Below are positions 52,349 to 63,214 of a stretch of 64,000 nt of DNA, one piece after another. Both the position numbers and the translations under genes were made by a program. Where the stretch lies: positions 8,393,001-8,457,000 of the forward strand of contig JBBMNZ010000035.1 in the NCBI GenBank assembly GCA_037954325.1, given 5' to 3'. Position 1 is the first letter of the stretch; each line of letters opens with the position of its first letter. The notes beneath the pieces are model-generated. The model was not told the DNA's origin and searched no databases. It saw only the letters and a program-made list of their open reading frames with translations. The DNA is from Fistularia commersonii (Eukaryota > Chordata > Actinopteri > Syngnathiformes > Fistulariidae).

Positions 52349-52349
52349 C

Positions 52350-52382
<33 letters not shown>

Positions 52383-52397
52383 TATATATATATATAT
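52349..52397. repeat. (AT)n microsatellite with one ACAC step
   Basis: An AT run interrupted by ACAC in the middle, nearly self-complementary. It continues as ATAT/GTAT-rich sequence to about 52450. Confidence 0.96.
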
Positions 52398-54569
52398 GTT
52401 GATACATAAATGTATATAGATATATGTATGTGTGTGTATGTGTATCTGTATAGCTTCACATTGAGTTATGCATTAATTGGTTTCTGTTGAAACAAAGCAG
52501 CTAAAACTATATTAGTGGTTTATTCAAGTTGTAAGGTGCCCATTTAAATTGAATTTGGAAGTACTGCACTTTAAATTTGTGTGATGAGTGTTGGCCGGTC
52601 GACAGCGCTGACGGTTCTGCCAGCAGGATGTCTACATGAGTCCTTCAAAGTGATGCGCTTTGAAATAGGCAATATGTCAATAACCTCAACAAAATTCTCG
52701 ATTTCTCAAACCTAGGTAGATTCATTATTGATGCTAACATCATATTATACCCGTAATACAATAAACAGCTTAAAAATCAATTTATTTGGAGGCTATAAAT
52801 AAGATAATTTTATTGATTTATATTAAATTGACCAAGAAGGACAAGTGATGCATTTTGGCTCACACTTTCTCCATCATATTTTTATATTCAGATGCTTTTT
52901 TTGTCAATACGCCTTAAAATTGTCATGCACCTAAAACAGCACAAGCTTGAAATGACATGTGGGATGCAGATGAAATTTCGGTATTCAACAACATCACAGG
53001 ATTTGCACAAAGTCGCTTCTATTTGGCAAATAAATGCAGGGCAGCTTGTTAATGTTTAGCAATGAAAACTGTGTCCCGAATGGCATTCAAAACTACGTCT
53101 CACCTGTGTTATTATCCTGACAGTACACATTTATTACGCTCACCCACCACTCATTAAATTTGTATTTATACCTGTTCGGGAGCCCTGTCGCATGACAAGC
53201 CTTTGTGGGACTATTCACTTTATTTGTGTTGTTTATTAATTTGCCATTTCATAACTCTCCACCATCTGGGCGCCCTTCTGTCTGCACTTCCCACAATCGT
53301 CCAACACACATTCTGGCTGCATCCAATCAAAAACAAAAGTTACCTTACAGCTCGCTGATAGGCTTAGCGTGTCACGTCTCACAATCGCCGAATCCCCCTC
53401 TAACTGCGCTGTTTCTTCAGGGAATCATTTCTGCACAAACATATTTCACTCTTTCATAGATTTTTATTAAAACTCCCTTAATTAAGGTGAGGTAAGGTTG
53501 AAGTGTACACTTTGGGCCGGACAATCACCTGAAAATGTATCCAAACAGTCATTTAGCGTCTCCCACAGACTTAATATCGCCTTTTGTGAATTGGTCACGT
53601 TTGGTCCCGTGCCCCCACCCTCACCTCTGTCTGCCTCACCGATGATAACCGAACAAAAAGCCCAAACCAGCAAAAACTTTTTCCAAACAGGTATCAGGAA
53701 AAGAAAAAAAAAAGTGTCCATTAATCTTAGTCCCCAAAAAATGTTTTAAATAAAACTGCCGTTGATTTATGGGCCGTAATGTCCACGTCTACATTTCAAT
53801 CATACCGTATTTGCTTCATTTCCAGTGCGTTGCGATGGCAGGCGTAGACACAAAAAATAAAAAAAAAAGTAAATAAAGTATTGCACCGCTGTTCAAATAC
53901 TTATGGACTCATAAGACATTCACTGTGTCAGTGTCTATCACCTGTAAAGTATCAAGTTTGTCATATATCCCTAGACGATATATAATAATATTAATAATGC
54001 ATTTTAATTGAGGGCGCCACACTCGACGCTCAAGACACTGTACATATATTGTATACAAAGAGTACTCGGCGAGGAACCGACAGGAAATGACCTCCTAAAT
54101 CACCAATCTGCTCATCACCATAATTATTGCCTGTTGTGATTCTACCCGCCATATAATGTTACTTAATAGTGCTTAATTGCATCCGTCTTTGCAACGTGCC
54201 ACTTCTTCAATTTTGCACAAAGCTCTCTTTTCTGTACTCAGGCTTAGATTACTGGCTTGGTGATATTAGCTGTGATATCTGCGAGGCGTGATGTCCTGTT
54301 GCCCCCCATCCCAACCCCATTGCCGTTCACTAATTTACATAGTGTTCATTAAAAAGCAGACAGTTTGTTGCAGTAAAGGTATTTTCGCAGATTTGCGTTA
54401 CCTATTACTGTCAGACTATGTCTGGGAAATATTTTCTCCGAACTACTTTCCATGCCTCCAATGTCGCTCCGCAAACAGCCACCAAATTTCTGTGGAGGCG
54501 ACAGCCTATGGGCTCCCAGAGCACCTCAAGTTCTTGTAAAGATATTTTATTTTTGCAGTTTGTTCGTAT

Positions 54570-55577
54570 AATATAGTGTACCTGTGAAGGAATGGAAGTT
54601 TCTAGGAGAGGTGGTGGGAGAGTATTTTACATTGCTGTTCAGCAGGATCTCAGAAAATAAGAGGATGCCTGAGGAATGGAAGAGATGTTTGCTAACGGAG
54701 ATTTTTTTAGAGCATGGGAGACGCACACAGTTGTGGCAAGTGCAAAGGAATAAAGTTGATAAGACATAGAATGAAGTTATGGAAGCGGTGGAAGCCAGAC
54801 TAGGGACAGAAATGAGCACATGTATGATTTCATGCCAAGAAAGCAAACTATAGAGGCAGTATTTGCTTTGAGAATGTCGAAAGAGAAGCACAGAGAAGGT
54901 CAGAGGGAGCTGCATTGTGCCTTGCTTGATCTAGAAAAAGCATATGACAGTGCAGAGACAGCTAGTGTTTGTGTGGCGCAGGACATGTATGACAAATAAA
55001 GTCCAAGGTGGAGCGACATCACGTATCAGCTCTGAGCCCCTTCTTGTTCGCAGTGGAGATAGACAGGCTTACAGGTGACATCAGACATCAATCCTCATGG
55101 ACGATTCTGTTTTCAGATGACATTATGGCCTGTCGTGAGAGCACAGAGCGGACGGAGGTACGCCTGAGAGAGGAGAGGGATGAAGCAATCATCCACAGCG
55201 AGACAGAATACATGTGTGTGAATGAGAAGGACACAAGTGGAATTGAAGCTACAGGGAATGGAGAAAAAGAAGGCGGAGAATCTCAAGTACTTGGGCTCAA
55301 CTGTCCAGAGCAATTGAGAGTCTGGAAAAATAGGTGACGAAACATGTGCAAGCAGGTTGGAATGGATGGAGAAAAATGTTCGGGGTAATGTTTGATGAAA
55401 GAGAATCGGCCAGAACAGAAGAAAAGTTGTGGAAGGCGGTGGTGAGACCAGTGCTGCTTTTTGGTTTAGAGACCAAAGGCAAAGACAAGAAACACAGCTG
55501 GAGGTAGCAGAGATGTTGGGGTTATTTTGGGGTGTAAAAAAGGATGGATAGATCACGAATGAGTCCATCAGAGGGAC
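54570..55577 (+). mobile_element. RTE-clade LINE, old degraded relic
   Basis: A diverged relic of the same LINE family. Recognisable stretches are PVKEWKFLGEVV, SENKRMPEEWKR, ELHCALLDLEKAYD-like, SALSPFLFAVEIDRLTGD, SETEYMCVNEKDTSG and SRMSPSEG-like 3' coding sequence. It has many frame breaks and small deletions, and the usual 3' terminus with GAA tail is missing. It is clearly older than the copies at 28.8, 37.8 and 44.8 kb, to judge by its much lower similarity to them. A 55-bp dispersed repeat follows at 55631. Confidence 0.8.
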
Positions 55578-55630
55578 GCCAAAGCCTGGAGTGTTCCTGA
55601 CACTTGATGAAACTGCCGGTCAAACCAGTT

Positions 55631-55685
55631 ATTAAGATAAGATAAGAACAACTTTATTCATCCCAAAGGAAATTGTTGTGCCAGA
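55631..55685. repeat. 55-bp dispersed repeat, copy 2
   Basis: Same orientation and length as the copy at 6143-6197 with four substitutions (three G/A, one T/C). It begins ATTAAGATAAGATAAGAACA and lies just beyond the old RTE relic. Confidence 0.75.
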
Positions 55686-56260
55686 GTTTCAAGCAAAAAC
55701 ATAACAATATAGATAATAGTGGGAAGGAGGGAGAATAAGAAATACAATAAAATATAAATTGTCAAGGTTAAGGCCATCAAGTGTTTTAAGGTCTTAAGTA
55801 CAAAGACGTGAACTAGACTCGTATTAGACTCGTATGCTTGTCTGTTTGTCAATTGTTTCCACTTGACACGGCAAAAATATATCCACCCTGTGCCTATTTT
55901 GAATGACATGTCTAGTAATATCGCGATGTCACATAATTTACCCTTAACGGGCCCTAATTTACCATTTTTTTTGAATATGCTTTAAAGAAATGCGGCAAAA
56001 CACAAAGTGCTCTTTGACATTTAGAAAAAAGATATGAAGATCCAAACAATGACTGTTTATTGCAATTTGGGGAAAATAGAGGGGGTTGTCACCACTTCAG
56101 CGATCAGTGTGTGTGTGTGGAAATCACATGTAACCTCTGTTCAGCTGCTGATCGAAATCCAGCGATTCGTTGCCGCCCCGTGTTCCGAGTAACGGCACGG
56201 CGTGTGGTGTGTCAGATGTGGCGGGGTCTTGTTTTAGTTACATTTTGTGTTTGCATGCAG

Positions 56261-56361
56261 GATCCCCGGCAGGCTGAACGACAGGCGCACTCCGCTCGGA
56301 GAGCTCAACTGGATCTTCACCGCCATAACCGACACAATCGCCTGGAACGTGCTGCCCAGAG
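56261..56361 (+). CDS. rptor: rptor coding exon (IPGRLNDRRTPLGELNW...)
   Basis: The 101-nt exon completes the split lysine codon and encodes IPGRLNDRRTPLGELNWIF through TDTIAWNVLPR. Its final G starts the aspartate codon of the next exon (phase 1 end). The peptide appears identical to human Raptor over its whole length, in the start of the helical region after the RNC domain. The acceptor is TTTTGTGTTTGCATGCAG and the donor is CCAGAG|GTGAGG at 56362. A CA-rich stretch (CACACACACAAACGCACA) starts about 12 nt into the downstream intron. Confidence 0.97.
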
Positions 56362-56992
56362 GTGAGGCGTTTCACACACACAAACGCACATACAACACAA
56401 ATTATGGACCATTAGCTGTAATTTATGTCGCATTTTCAAATGGATTAAGAAATTACAGGCTTGGAAAAGTGATGAGACAATCACAGGAGAGTCATTTTGA
56501 AGTTGAAGGCCAAAAAAAGATGGTCCGAATGGCCTGTCTCGGCCCACCGGAACCCTCAGAAAAACAGCATCGTAGTGAGGTTTTAGCAATTCTAAATCTG
56601 TCAGACGGTCCCAAGTGGTTGCAAACAGGGTTAATAATGCTGCTGTAAGTGCTAGTAATACAGTAAGTTAAGTCAGGCTCTTCAAATGGAGATTGATTGT
56701 GTTTAAAAAGTCCTGCACAGTATAATGGGGATATTACACTTGCAGCTCTGTGAGTTGCAAGTATTTTCAAACTCTGGTACCCCTTTCTGACACTGCCCCA
56801 TGCAAGCGTCCACGTTACTCCCCTTGTCAGTCTCTGCTTGGCAAGTTACAGTCGCAGTCACACTGTACCCAGGTCAGCATTTGCAATATCACAATGTCTG
56901 CCAAAGCCTTTTAAACCCGGGGGCTCTGCCCTTAATTAGGCAGCCCACATCAGAGAGAATCCCAGTAATGAAGGCGCTGCACACCTAATCCA

Positions 56993-56994
56993 CA

Positions 56995-57026
<32 letters not shown>
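56993..57026. repeat. (CA)n array beside duplicated segment copy 1
   Basis: About 16 CA units abutting the duplicated segment at 57027. Confidence 0.96.
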
Positions 57027-57029
<3 letters not shown>

Positions 57030-57130
57030 GTATGTAACTATCTCAGAGAGGGGGCTCGCCAATAATGCTGATTAATTCAATGAGGGCATCATTTTGTATT
57101 TTTTGAAGAAACCCGTCTCGTATTTCAGAC
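57027..57130. repeat. 104-bp duplicated intronic segment, copy 1
   Basis: This starts directly after a (CA)n array with AAAGTATGTAACTATCTCAG and ends CGTATTTCAGAC. It matches 59915-60018 at 101 of 104 positions without gaps. Weaker similarity continues about 30 bp (21 of 30). It lies 1.4 kb upstream of the exon at 58567. Confidence 0.9.
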
Positions 57131-58566
57131 GCGTCAGTGATGCTGATTTCCCTGAGCCTGTTGCTTTGTCTAAATCCCCTCCCCTCCCCTGAAAGAATAC
57201 TTTAAGCAGCACTTTTCCTCTTCCCATCCAGCAGTGCACCATTGTAGAAATACGACCGCAGCAGCATTTAAGGAGGCGGCAGGGCTTTGTCTCCATAAAC
57301 CTCCGTGGCGATATATATTCTTTTGCGCTAAAGCGTGGAAGGGTGTGGGGCCAGCCAAAATGGCGTTGCTGTTGCAGTGCCTTTTTACATTTTGCTGCAT
57401 ATCCACAGTCAGTATCCTGCACTTTCACATCAGTATCACAAATGAATATCACAGCGCTTTGATTGTTGATTGTTGTAATCAACATAATCTGGAAGATACA
57501 ACACAAAGATGCTGGATGTGTCCAAGCACACTGACTGTTTCGTTCTTCCTGGAGGCGGGGCCTGACCATGTGAAAGGTCGGCCGTGATTGGATGAGTTCT
57601 GCAACTAATGACTATTTCAGTGACCGATTAATCATCGACCGCTGTTAGATCGAGTTGACTAGTCAGATTGTGAACTGCATAAAAATCAATGTTATCTTCT
57701 GTTTTTTTCTATTCAAGCAATGAAATACATTATTAAAACACTTTTAATTCATTTTCAGCACATTTGTAAAGTAAATATTCAATTCAATATCAACAGATTT
57801 TGCTAGCAGCATTAAAATGCTTTTTTTTCCTTTTAACAAAATTGCATTTTGCGCACAACAAAAATAAACTTGTCTTGGTCATGTCACGTACGAAACGTAC
57901 TGAAACTTTGGACTATTATGTCTCAATCCGAGCTACTTTAACTAGCTACGTGAAACGTTGTTTAGCACAGCTTTGCATGCCGTGGGATACACACAAAGAC
58001 TTCACTAACGACCTGTCGACGACTAAATTAGTCATTGACGAATCGTAGATGTGATCAGTTTAAAAAGACTCTTGTGGAGTTAATGTCATTATTTAATAGG
58101 ACTCTCACATACAGACACACACACACACCTTGCAGGGTGAGCTTTGCCTTTGCACAAAGTGGAATCGAATCCACCACACACTCCTCCTACCTGAAAGGAG
58201 CGGCGGTGTTGTCGTGCGGTTGCTTCCTTGTTTTTGTAAATTGGACGCGTTGCGGTTCACCCTCATTAACCACTCTCACCGATTCGCTGACCAGACCTGT
58301 TTGTTCATGTTTGTCATAAAACTAGCCGTAATAAAGGCGTCAGAAAAAGTAAGTTGCTTCCAAAACTCTGTACTCATGCAGCTTTTATGAGTCGGCCCAG
58401 AGTCCTGCTCTTGTCCACTTACAAATTCAGTGTCCCATTTTACTGGCTCATTTCTTTTTTTTTTTTGTTTTGTTTATTGTGTTGGAGTTACCCTCATTTT
58501 GCTCCCGTGTCCCCTTTACTTCTCCGCGTCTCGATGGCCAACTTTTGATCTGTCTGTGTGGCGCAG

Positions 58567-58711
58567 ACTTGTTCCAGAAGCTGTTTCGCCAGGACCTGCT
58601 GGTGGCCAGCTTGTTCCGCAATTTCCTATTGGCGGAGAGGATAATGAGGTCATACAACTGCACGCCGGTCAGCAGCCCGCGCCTGCCACCGACGTACATG
58701 CACGCCATGTG
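58567..58711 (+). CDS. rptor: rptor coding exon (LFQKLFRQDLLVASLFRN...)
   Basis: The 145-nt exon completes GAC (Asp), encodes LFQKLFRQDLLVASLFRNFL through SPRLPPTYMHAM, and ends with TG of a split Trp codon (phase 2). This peptide also appears identical to human Raptor (about residues 331-379). It includes the AERIMRSYNCTPVSSPRLP segment at the start of the armadillo-like solenoid. The acceptor is GTCTGTGTGGCGCAG and the donor is ATGTG|GTAAGA at 58712. The exon that should follow, encoding the QAWDLAVD segment, is not recognisable between 58712 and 64000, so this intron is at least 5.29 kb. It is the last coding sequence I can see in the window. Confidence 0.97.
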
Positions 58712-59871
58712 GTAAGACAAGCACGAACACTGGACACACAGATGTCTCGCATTCATTGACCAGTAGGCAGGAGGAAAATGCGCAGATGCGTAGCTACTTC
58801 TTCTCAAACACTGATTGATAATCTATTAATATGATATTAATATTGTTTGATATTATCTTTTTGTTTGTGTCTTTAAGTTTGTGAAAATAATCAACTACTT
58901 AAGCTCTAAAGGCTTTTGGACAGAAAACAAAGATCAACTTTTCCCCTTACTGTTTTTTATTTTTATTAATTTTTCTAATTCAAATAGAGCGAGACCAAAG
59001 AGAACGAACCGTTCTTTTCAGCACCCACGGAATGGTCCGTTCTCTTATAATCGAAGATTAAGACAACAAATGAAAAACTGTAAAAAATGTGCAATGTAGT
59101 TTGCTCGCCAGAAATGTTGTCTTTCTTATTTTTGAATTTTTACTTAGTTCTTTTTTTTTTTTTTTCATTTACAATTTGATTTTTTTTTTTTTTTTTTTTT
59201 TTTTTATAAAGAGCTGCAATTATGTCAGTATGGCTGTACCTAATAATAAAATCCTTGTCACAGCTGTTCTGAAGGGCTGCTGGACATGGCTGTTAACACT
59301 AACAAACAATATTTGATATGAAAGTGGTCATTTTTGTTTTGGGTCAGATAGCCAGAGTCCATTCACCCCCAATTAATGATTGATAGTTGTTCATGAATGG
59401 AAGTGATCAGCATTAGTTTGATGTAAGATTATTCATTGCCATCGATATGCATTATTTATTACAAATGCCTGAATTGGTCACGCGGCTCTCAGAATTGCAA
59501 GCGAGCCAGGGCTACTCTGATATATTATCGGCCTTTACGATGCTCATTAGGGCTCGCACAGTTTCTCCTCAGTTTAATCTACAGTCACCATAGAAACACA
59601 AAAAAGTAGCATGAAACTATTTCAATTGCCTTCCAAGTTCTGAAAATAAATGTTGCAGAAGTGCAAGCCAAAACCTGTAGGTGTTTTTATCGGTGTCTGT
59701 CTCCAGGCATATGTGCAGACCTCTATGGTGCTATACTATTTCAACCTTTTATGTTTTTTTTTTTTTATTTAGTTTCTTTTTCCGCTCATTTCTTGCTTAA
59801 TCTTAACATTCCTGTTCCGCAAGGAGGTGGGGGGTCAGAGGTCAGACTGCCTCAGCTAACTTGCACGGAGA

Positions 59872-59873
<2 letters not shown>

Positions 59874-59914
<41 letters not shown>
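59874..59914. repeat. (CA)n array beside duplicated segment copy 2
   Basis: About 20 CA units abutting the duplicated segment at 59915, the same arrangement as at 56993-57026. A further CA-rich run lies at about 60230-60258. Confidence 0.96.
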
Positions 59915-59917
<3 letters not shown>

Positions 59918-60018
59918 GTATGTAACTATCTCAGTGAGGGGGCTCGCCAATAATGCTGATTAATTCAATGAGGGCATAATTTTGTATTTTTTGAAGAAAC
60001 CTGTCTCGTATTTCAGAC
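59915..60018. repeat. 104-bp duplicated intronic segment, copy 2
   Basis: The partner of 57027-57130, in direct orientation at a fixed offset of 2888 bp and also immediately preceded by a (CA)n array. It lies about 1.2 kb downstream of the exon at 58567, so the two copies bracket that exon. Confidence 0.9.
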
Positions 60019-62324
60019 ACCTCAATCATGCCGATCTCCCTGCGCACGCACACAGCTTTGAATGAAACCTTTGGATGTGGGAAATATAGTTTTAAATCAG
60101 CAAACAATAAAATGAAAGCAGTCCATAGCCCTTCACTCTTAATCATTAAACAAGACCAAAAAATGTGTTGAACCTTTAACGCACAGCCTTCGACCACTTA
60201 AAGTACTTATTCAAGATACTAGACTTGCACGCACGCACACACACACACCCACACACACAAGCAGGCATCCTAATAACCCAGCATATTGTAAATGAACTTC
60301 ACATGCTCAGCCACAGTGTAACAAACATCACCCCGCCATCTATCTCACTTTCAGTAAACAAGAGCTCCTGTCCTATCTTTTGTTTCTCTGTCTTTGTATG
60401 AACGCCCGCCCCCCGCCCTCCCACTCATTATCTGGCCTGCGCTAGAAAGAGAGAACAACTTGTTGCATAACATCCTAGCATCGCTTATTTTAGAGGATAC
60501 TGTTCCATGCTTTCTTTTTTTTTTACCTTTTTTTTTTCTTCTTGCACCTGTGCGTCTTCTTAGATTAGTCAGTGAGAATATTTCCCCAGTTTATGTCCAA
60601 TGAAATCGGGAGTGGAGATTGGCTCTCGCGAAAACGCGCGTCAATGTCAGGGGCGGCGTGACAATGTCGGGAATATGTTCTGGAAGTTTCGGAAAACCGG
60701 GCGGAGGGAAATGATGAAAAGATAAATGCCGGGGGTTGAAAAGACAAGGAGAAAAGTCTGGCTCGGATCTAGCGGGACCGGGGAGCGGAAGATAAAGCGA
60801 TAGAATTAAGCAATTTGTGTTCTTGCTGATCGATGTTTATGCCCAAACACCTACAGGGAATGCTTTTTAAATGAAGCCGAATTGGGACGAGGGGAAAAAA
60901 AAAGATTTCTCCCCGTTGGGCTGTTTAAACACGCGTGCGCGCATTTGTGTGTGTGTGTAGGGGGGAGCATATGAGGCATTGCACCACTCTGCAGGGGACA
61001 GGGAAAATCGCTTAGTCAGCTGCCAACTGGTCCCCTGCACTCCCGTACTGTCCGCCTGTCCCCTCATCTCGCACACACACGCATGCAGGTTTTGGTGATG
61101 ACTTACTCATTGGTATTGGCAGGCCTTGTCTCCATTAATGCTGTCATCTCAAAAGGTGCAGCAGCCGTCTCCCTGCGAAGAGATCCGTGCGCTGATGTGC
61201 TCGCTCATCTCCTCTACCTTGGATTATATAAAAAACAAAATTGAAAAAAAAAAAGGGGGCTGAGGTACTTGCTGGCAATATCACCGCACAGATTCAAATA
61301 TAAGCACTCAGATACGATAAAACACAATAGAATAACAGTTTTGGTAACTTCCACAAACAAATTTTATCCATACATCAGGACTGCTCCTTTTATTTTATCT
61401 AGAAAATGAATAGAAAAATAAATTCCTCTTACGGTATTCGGCTCTTACCTCTTTCAAGTTAAATATTAAGTTGACTTATGTAATGCATTTACAGTAGTGT
61501 GGGTTTAAAAATAGTTTGTTCACCAGATGGCAATGATTTTTTCTTAAGCCATATGCCGATTGTCAAGGCTGAATGCCTCTAAACATCCGTGTGAACAGAT
61601 TGAAAGTATTATTTTTAATTTAAACCTTGAAATACCTCGAACATGGGCCTTGAACAGGAAGTAAAATCTTCCTCGTAAATCGCCTTGGTAAGCCTCTAAA
61701 GATTAAATGAAATTAAATGAAATTAAATTCCTCATTTATTTCCTTTTTCCCTTTCCCCTGAAAAATGTCTTTATATGCAAATACGGTTGAAGTGGATGAA
61801 AAATATTTTAATAAATTGTTATTTCAAGCTACTTTATTGCTACCGAAGTTGTGTAGTAGAAGAGGCCAAATCTTCAGTTACAATGATGTATAAAAAGAAA
61901 TAGAAGAAAAAGAAAATGCTCTATTATTAAATTGAACATGCTCAGCTGGAGCCCTTCATCACAGCATATTATACATAAAATATGTCGGCCCACTTTATTG
62001 TAATATTATTTGAACGAGGCAGTGAGCTCTCGTGTCGCTCGGTTCCCCCGCTAACTTGCCGTCGCTGACATTCGCTCAAAATGAGTGGCTCTGCCTCATT
62101 TTCAGCAGATGAATGGAGGTCAAGCAAGGTCAACAAAGATGACTCACATGCCACGACATCAGCGTTGAATACAATGACGAGAACCGTACATTTGGAGAGA
62201 CGGGACGGTGGAAAGATGAGTCCGACAGACAGGAGTGGAATAATGAAAGCGAATAATATTTTTTGGTGCAATGCATGCAAAGGATTTTTTTTTCTAACAC
62301 TAAGTGTTAAGCTTCATGGTCTTA

Positions 62325-62559
62325 AAAGTGTCGGGGGAAAATGTCCAATAAAGGAAGAGTATCAACCAGAATGGCAAGAAAGGCGTAAAAGAGGGTGGTG
62401 TGATCAGAGATGCTGTTTGGTTTAGACACAATGGAATTGAGGAAAAGACAGGAAGCAGTGCAGGAGGTTGCAAAGTTGAAGATGTTAAGGTTCTCTTTGG
62501 AAGGAATTATGTTTTAGAGATAAAGTCAGAGATGGTTTGGACACAAACAGACAGGGATC
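62325..62559 (+). mobile_element. RTE-clade LINE 3' coding relic
   Basis: A short relic of the C-terminal coding part of the RTE family. It includes a degraded 'agaatggcaagaaaggcgta' stretch, then AGGAGGTTGCAAAGTTGAAG, ATGTTAAGGTTCTCTTTGG and AGAGATGGTTTGGACAC, each matching the 39.2-39.35-kb part of the longest copy. It is interrupted at 62560 by a hAT-like element. Weak similarity may resume after 63214 (TTGACGGTTGG against the family's AGACGGATGCTGG), so the hAT probably landed inside it. It is old and heavily mutated. Confidence 0.65.
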
Positions 62560-63214
62560 CAGGGGTCGGCAACCCGTAACACCCAAAGAGCCATTTGGAC
62601 CTGGTTTCCTTGGAAAAGAAAACACTGGGAGCCGCAATTACTTTTTGACGTCTAAAATAAAGGTACCACTGTATATATTGCTTTTTATTACCTTTACACT
62701 TTGTATAAACAAGTGTGTAGTGTGTTGCTTCTGAAATCCACAAAGTATTACGGAGAAAATTAAATTTTATTTATGTAATGAACTCATTTTGAGCTTTGGG
62801 CTTTCAGAACGTGTAGCGGAGCCTTGCCCTTAATTTTAAAAATAAATCGGGAAAAAATCACTGTGTCAGTAAACAATAAAGAATAAATATTAGCAAAATA
62901 TCTTCATAAATAATTATTTTATCTGGTTTATGGGACTTCTGCTCCTGAACTTCTGCGCACAGCATCTGCAAATCGGGACTTTACCGGCTGGCGCGTATAC
63001 CGGCTTCCGCGAGTGTGACGTTATTTTGAGCAGCGAAAAATTATAAAAATAATTTTATTTAATATGTCACAATAATCTTCCAACTTAGAACTAAAAGTTA
63101 AAAAAGGAATTAACACAAATGAAATACACCTAAGTTAAATATATATCATTTATTTTCCCAAGCCACTCGGAGCCGCAGTGTAAAGATGAAAGAGCCGCAG
63201 GTTGCCGACCCCTG
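62560..63214. mobile_element. hAT-like non-autonomous DNA transposon, 655 bp
   Basis: The element begins CAGGGGTCGGCAACCCG and ends GGTTGCCGACCCCTG, giving terminal inverted repeats that match over about 15 bp. The subterminal regions are also mirror-like (GAGCCATTTGGACC near the left, GGAGCCGCAGTGTAAAG and GAGCCGCAGG near the right). CAG...CTG ends with this sequence are typical of hAT-superfamily elements of vertebrates, from memory. No transposase reading frame is present. An intact 8-bp target duplication is not evident (CAGGGATC on the left, GTCTAATC on the right), so the insertion is probably old. Confidence 0.8.

Larger units (their letters stand above)
47795..56260 (+). other. rptor: rptor intron, 8466 bp
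   Basis: A phase-2 intron splitting the Lys codon of LDLIE-K-IPGRL. It holds an 18-bp minisatellite at 48565-48636, a SINE-like copy split by a MITE at about 50.40-50.84 kb, a local duplication around an AT array at 51.4-51.6 kb, a second AT array at 52.35 kb, an old RTE relic at about 54.57-55.58 kb and a 55-bp dispersed repeat at 55631. No host coding sequence is seen. Confidence 0.9.
56362..58566 (+). other. rptor: rptor intron, 2205 bp
   Basis: A phase-1 intron splitting the Asp codon of NVLPR-D-LFQKL. It contains CA-rich sequence just after the donor, a (CA)n array at 56993-57026, and directly after that the first copy of a duplicated 104-bp segment (57027-57130). A 117-codon open frame at 57234-57587 has no recognisable domain. 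Confidence 0.9.

Noticed and set aside
57234..57587. 117-codon open frame on +
   Set aside because: No recognised motif and no exon-like splice context. It lies within an rptor intron.
58448..58807. 119-codon open frame on - overlapping the last exon
   Set aside because: It is the antisense shadow of the conserved Raptor exon at 58567-58711.
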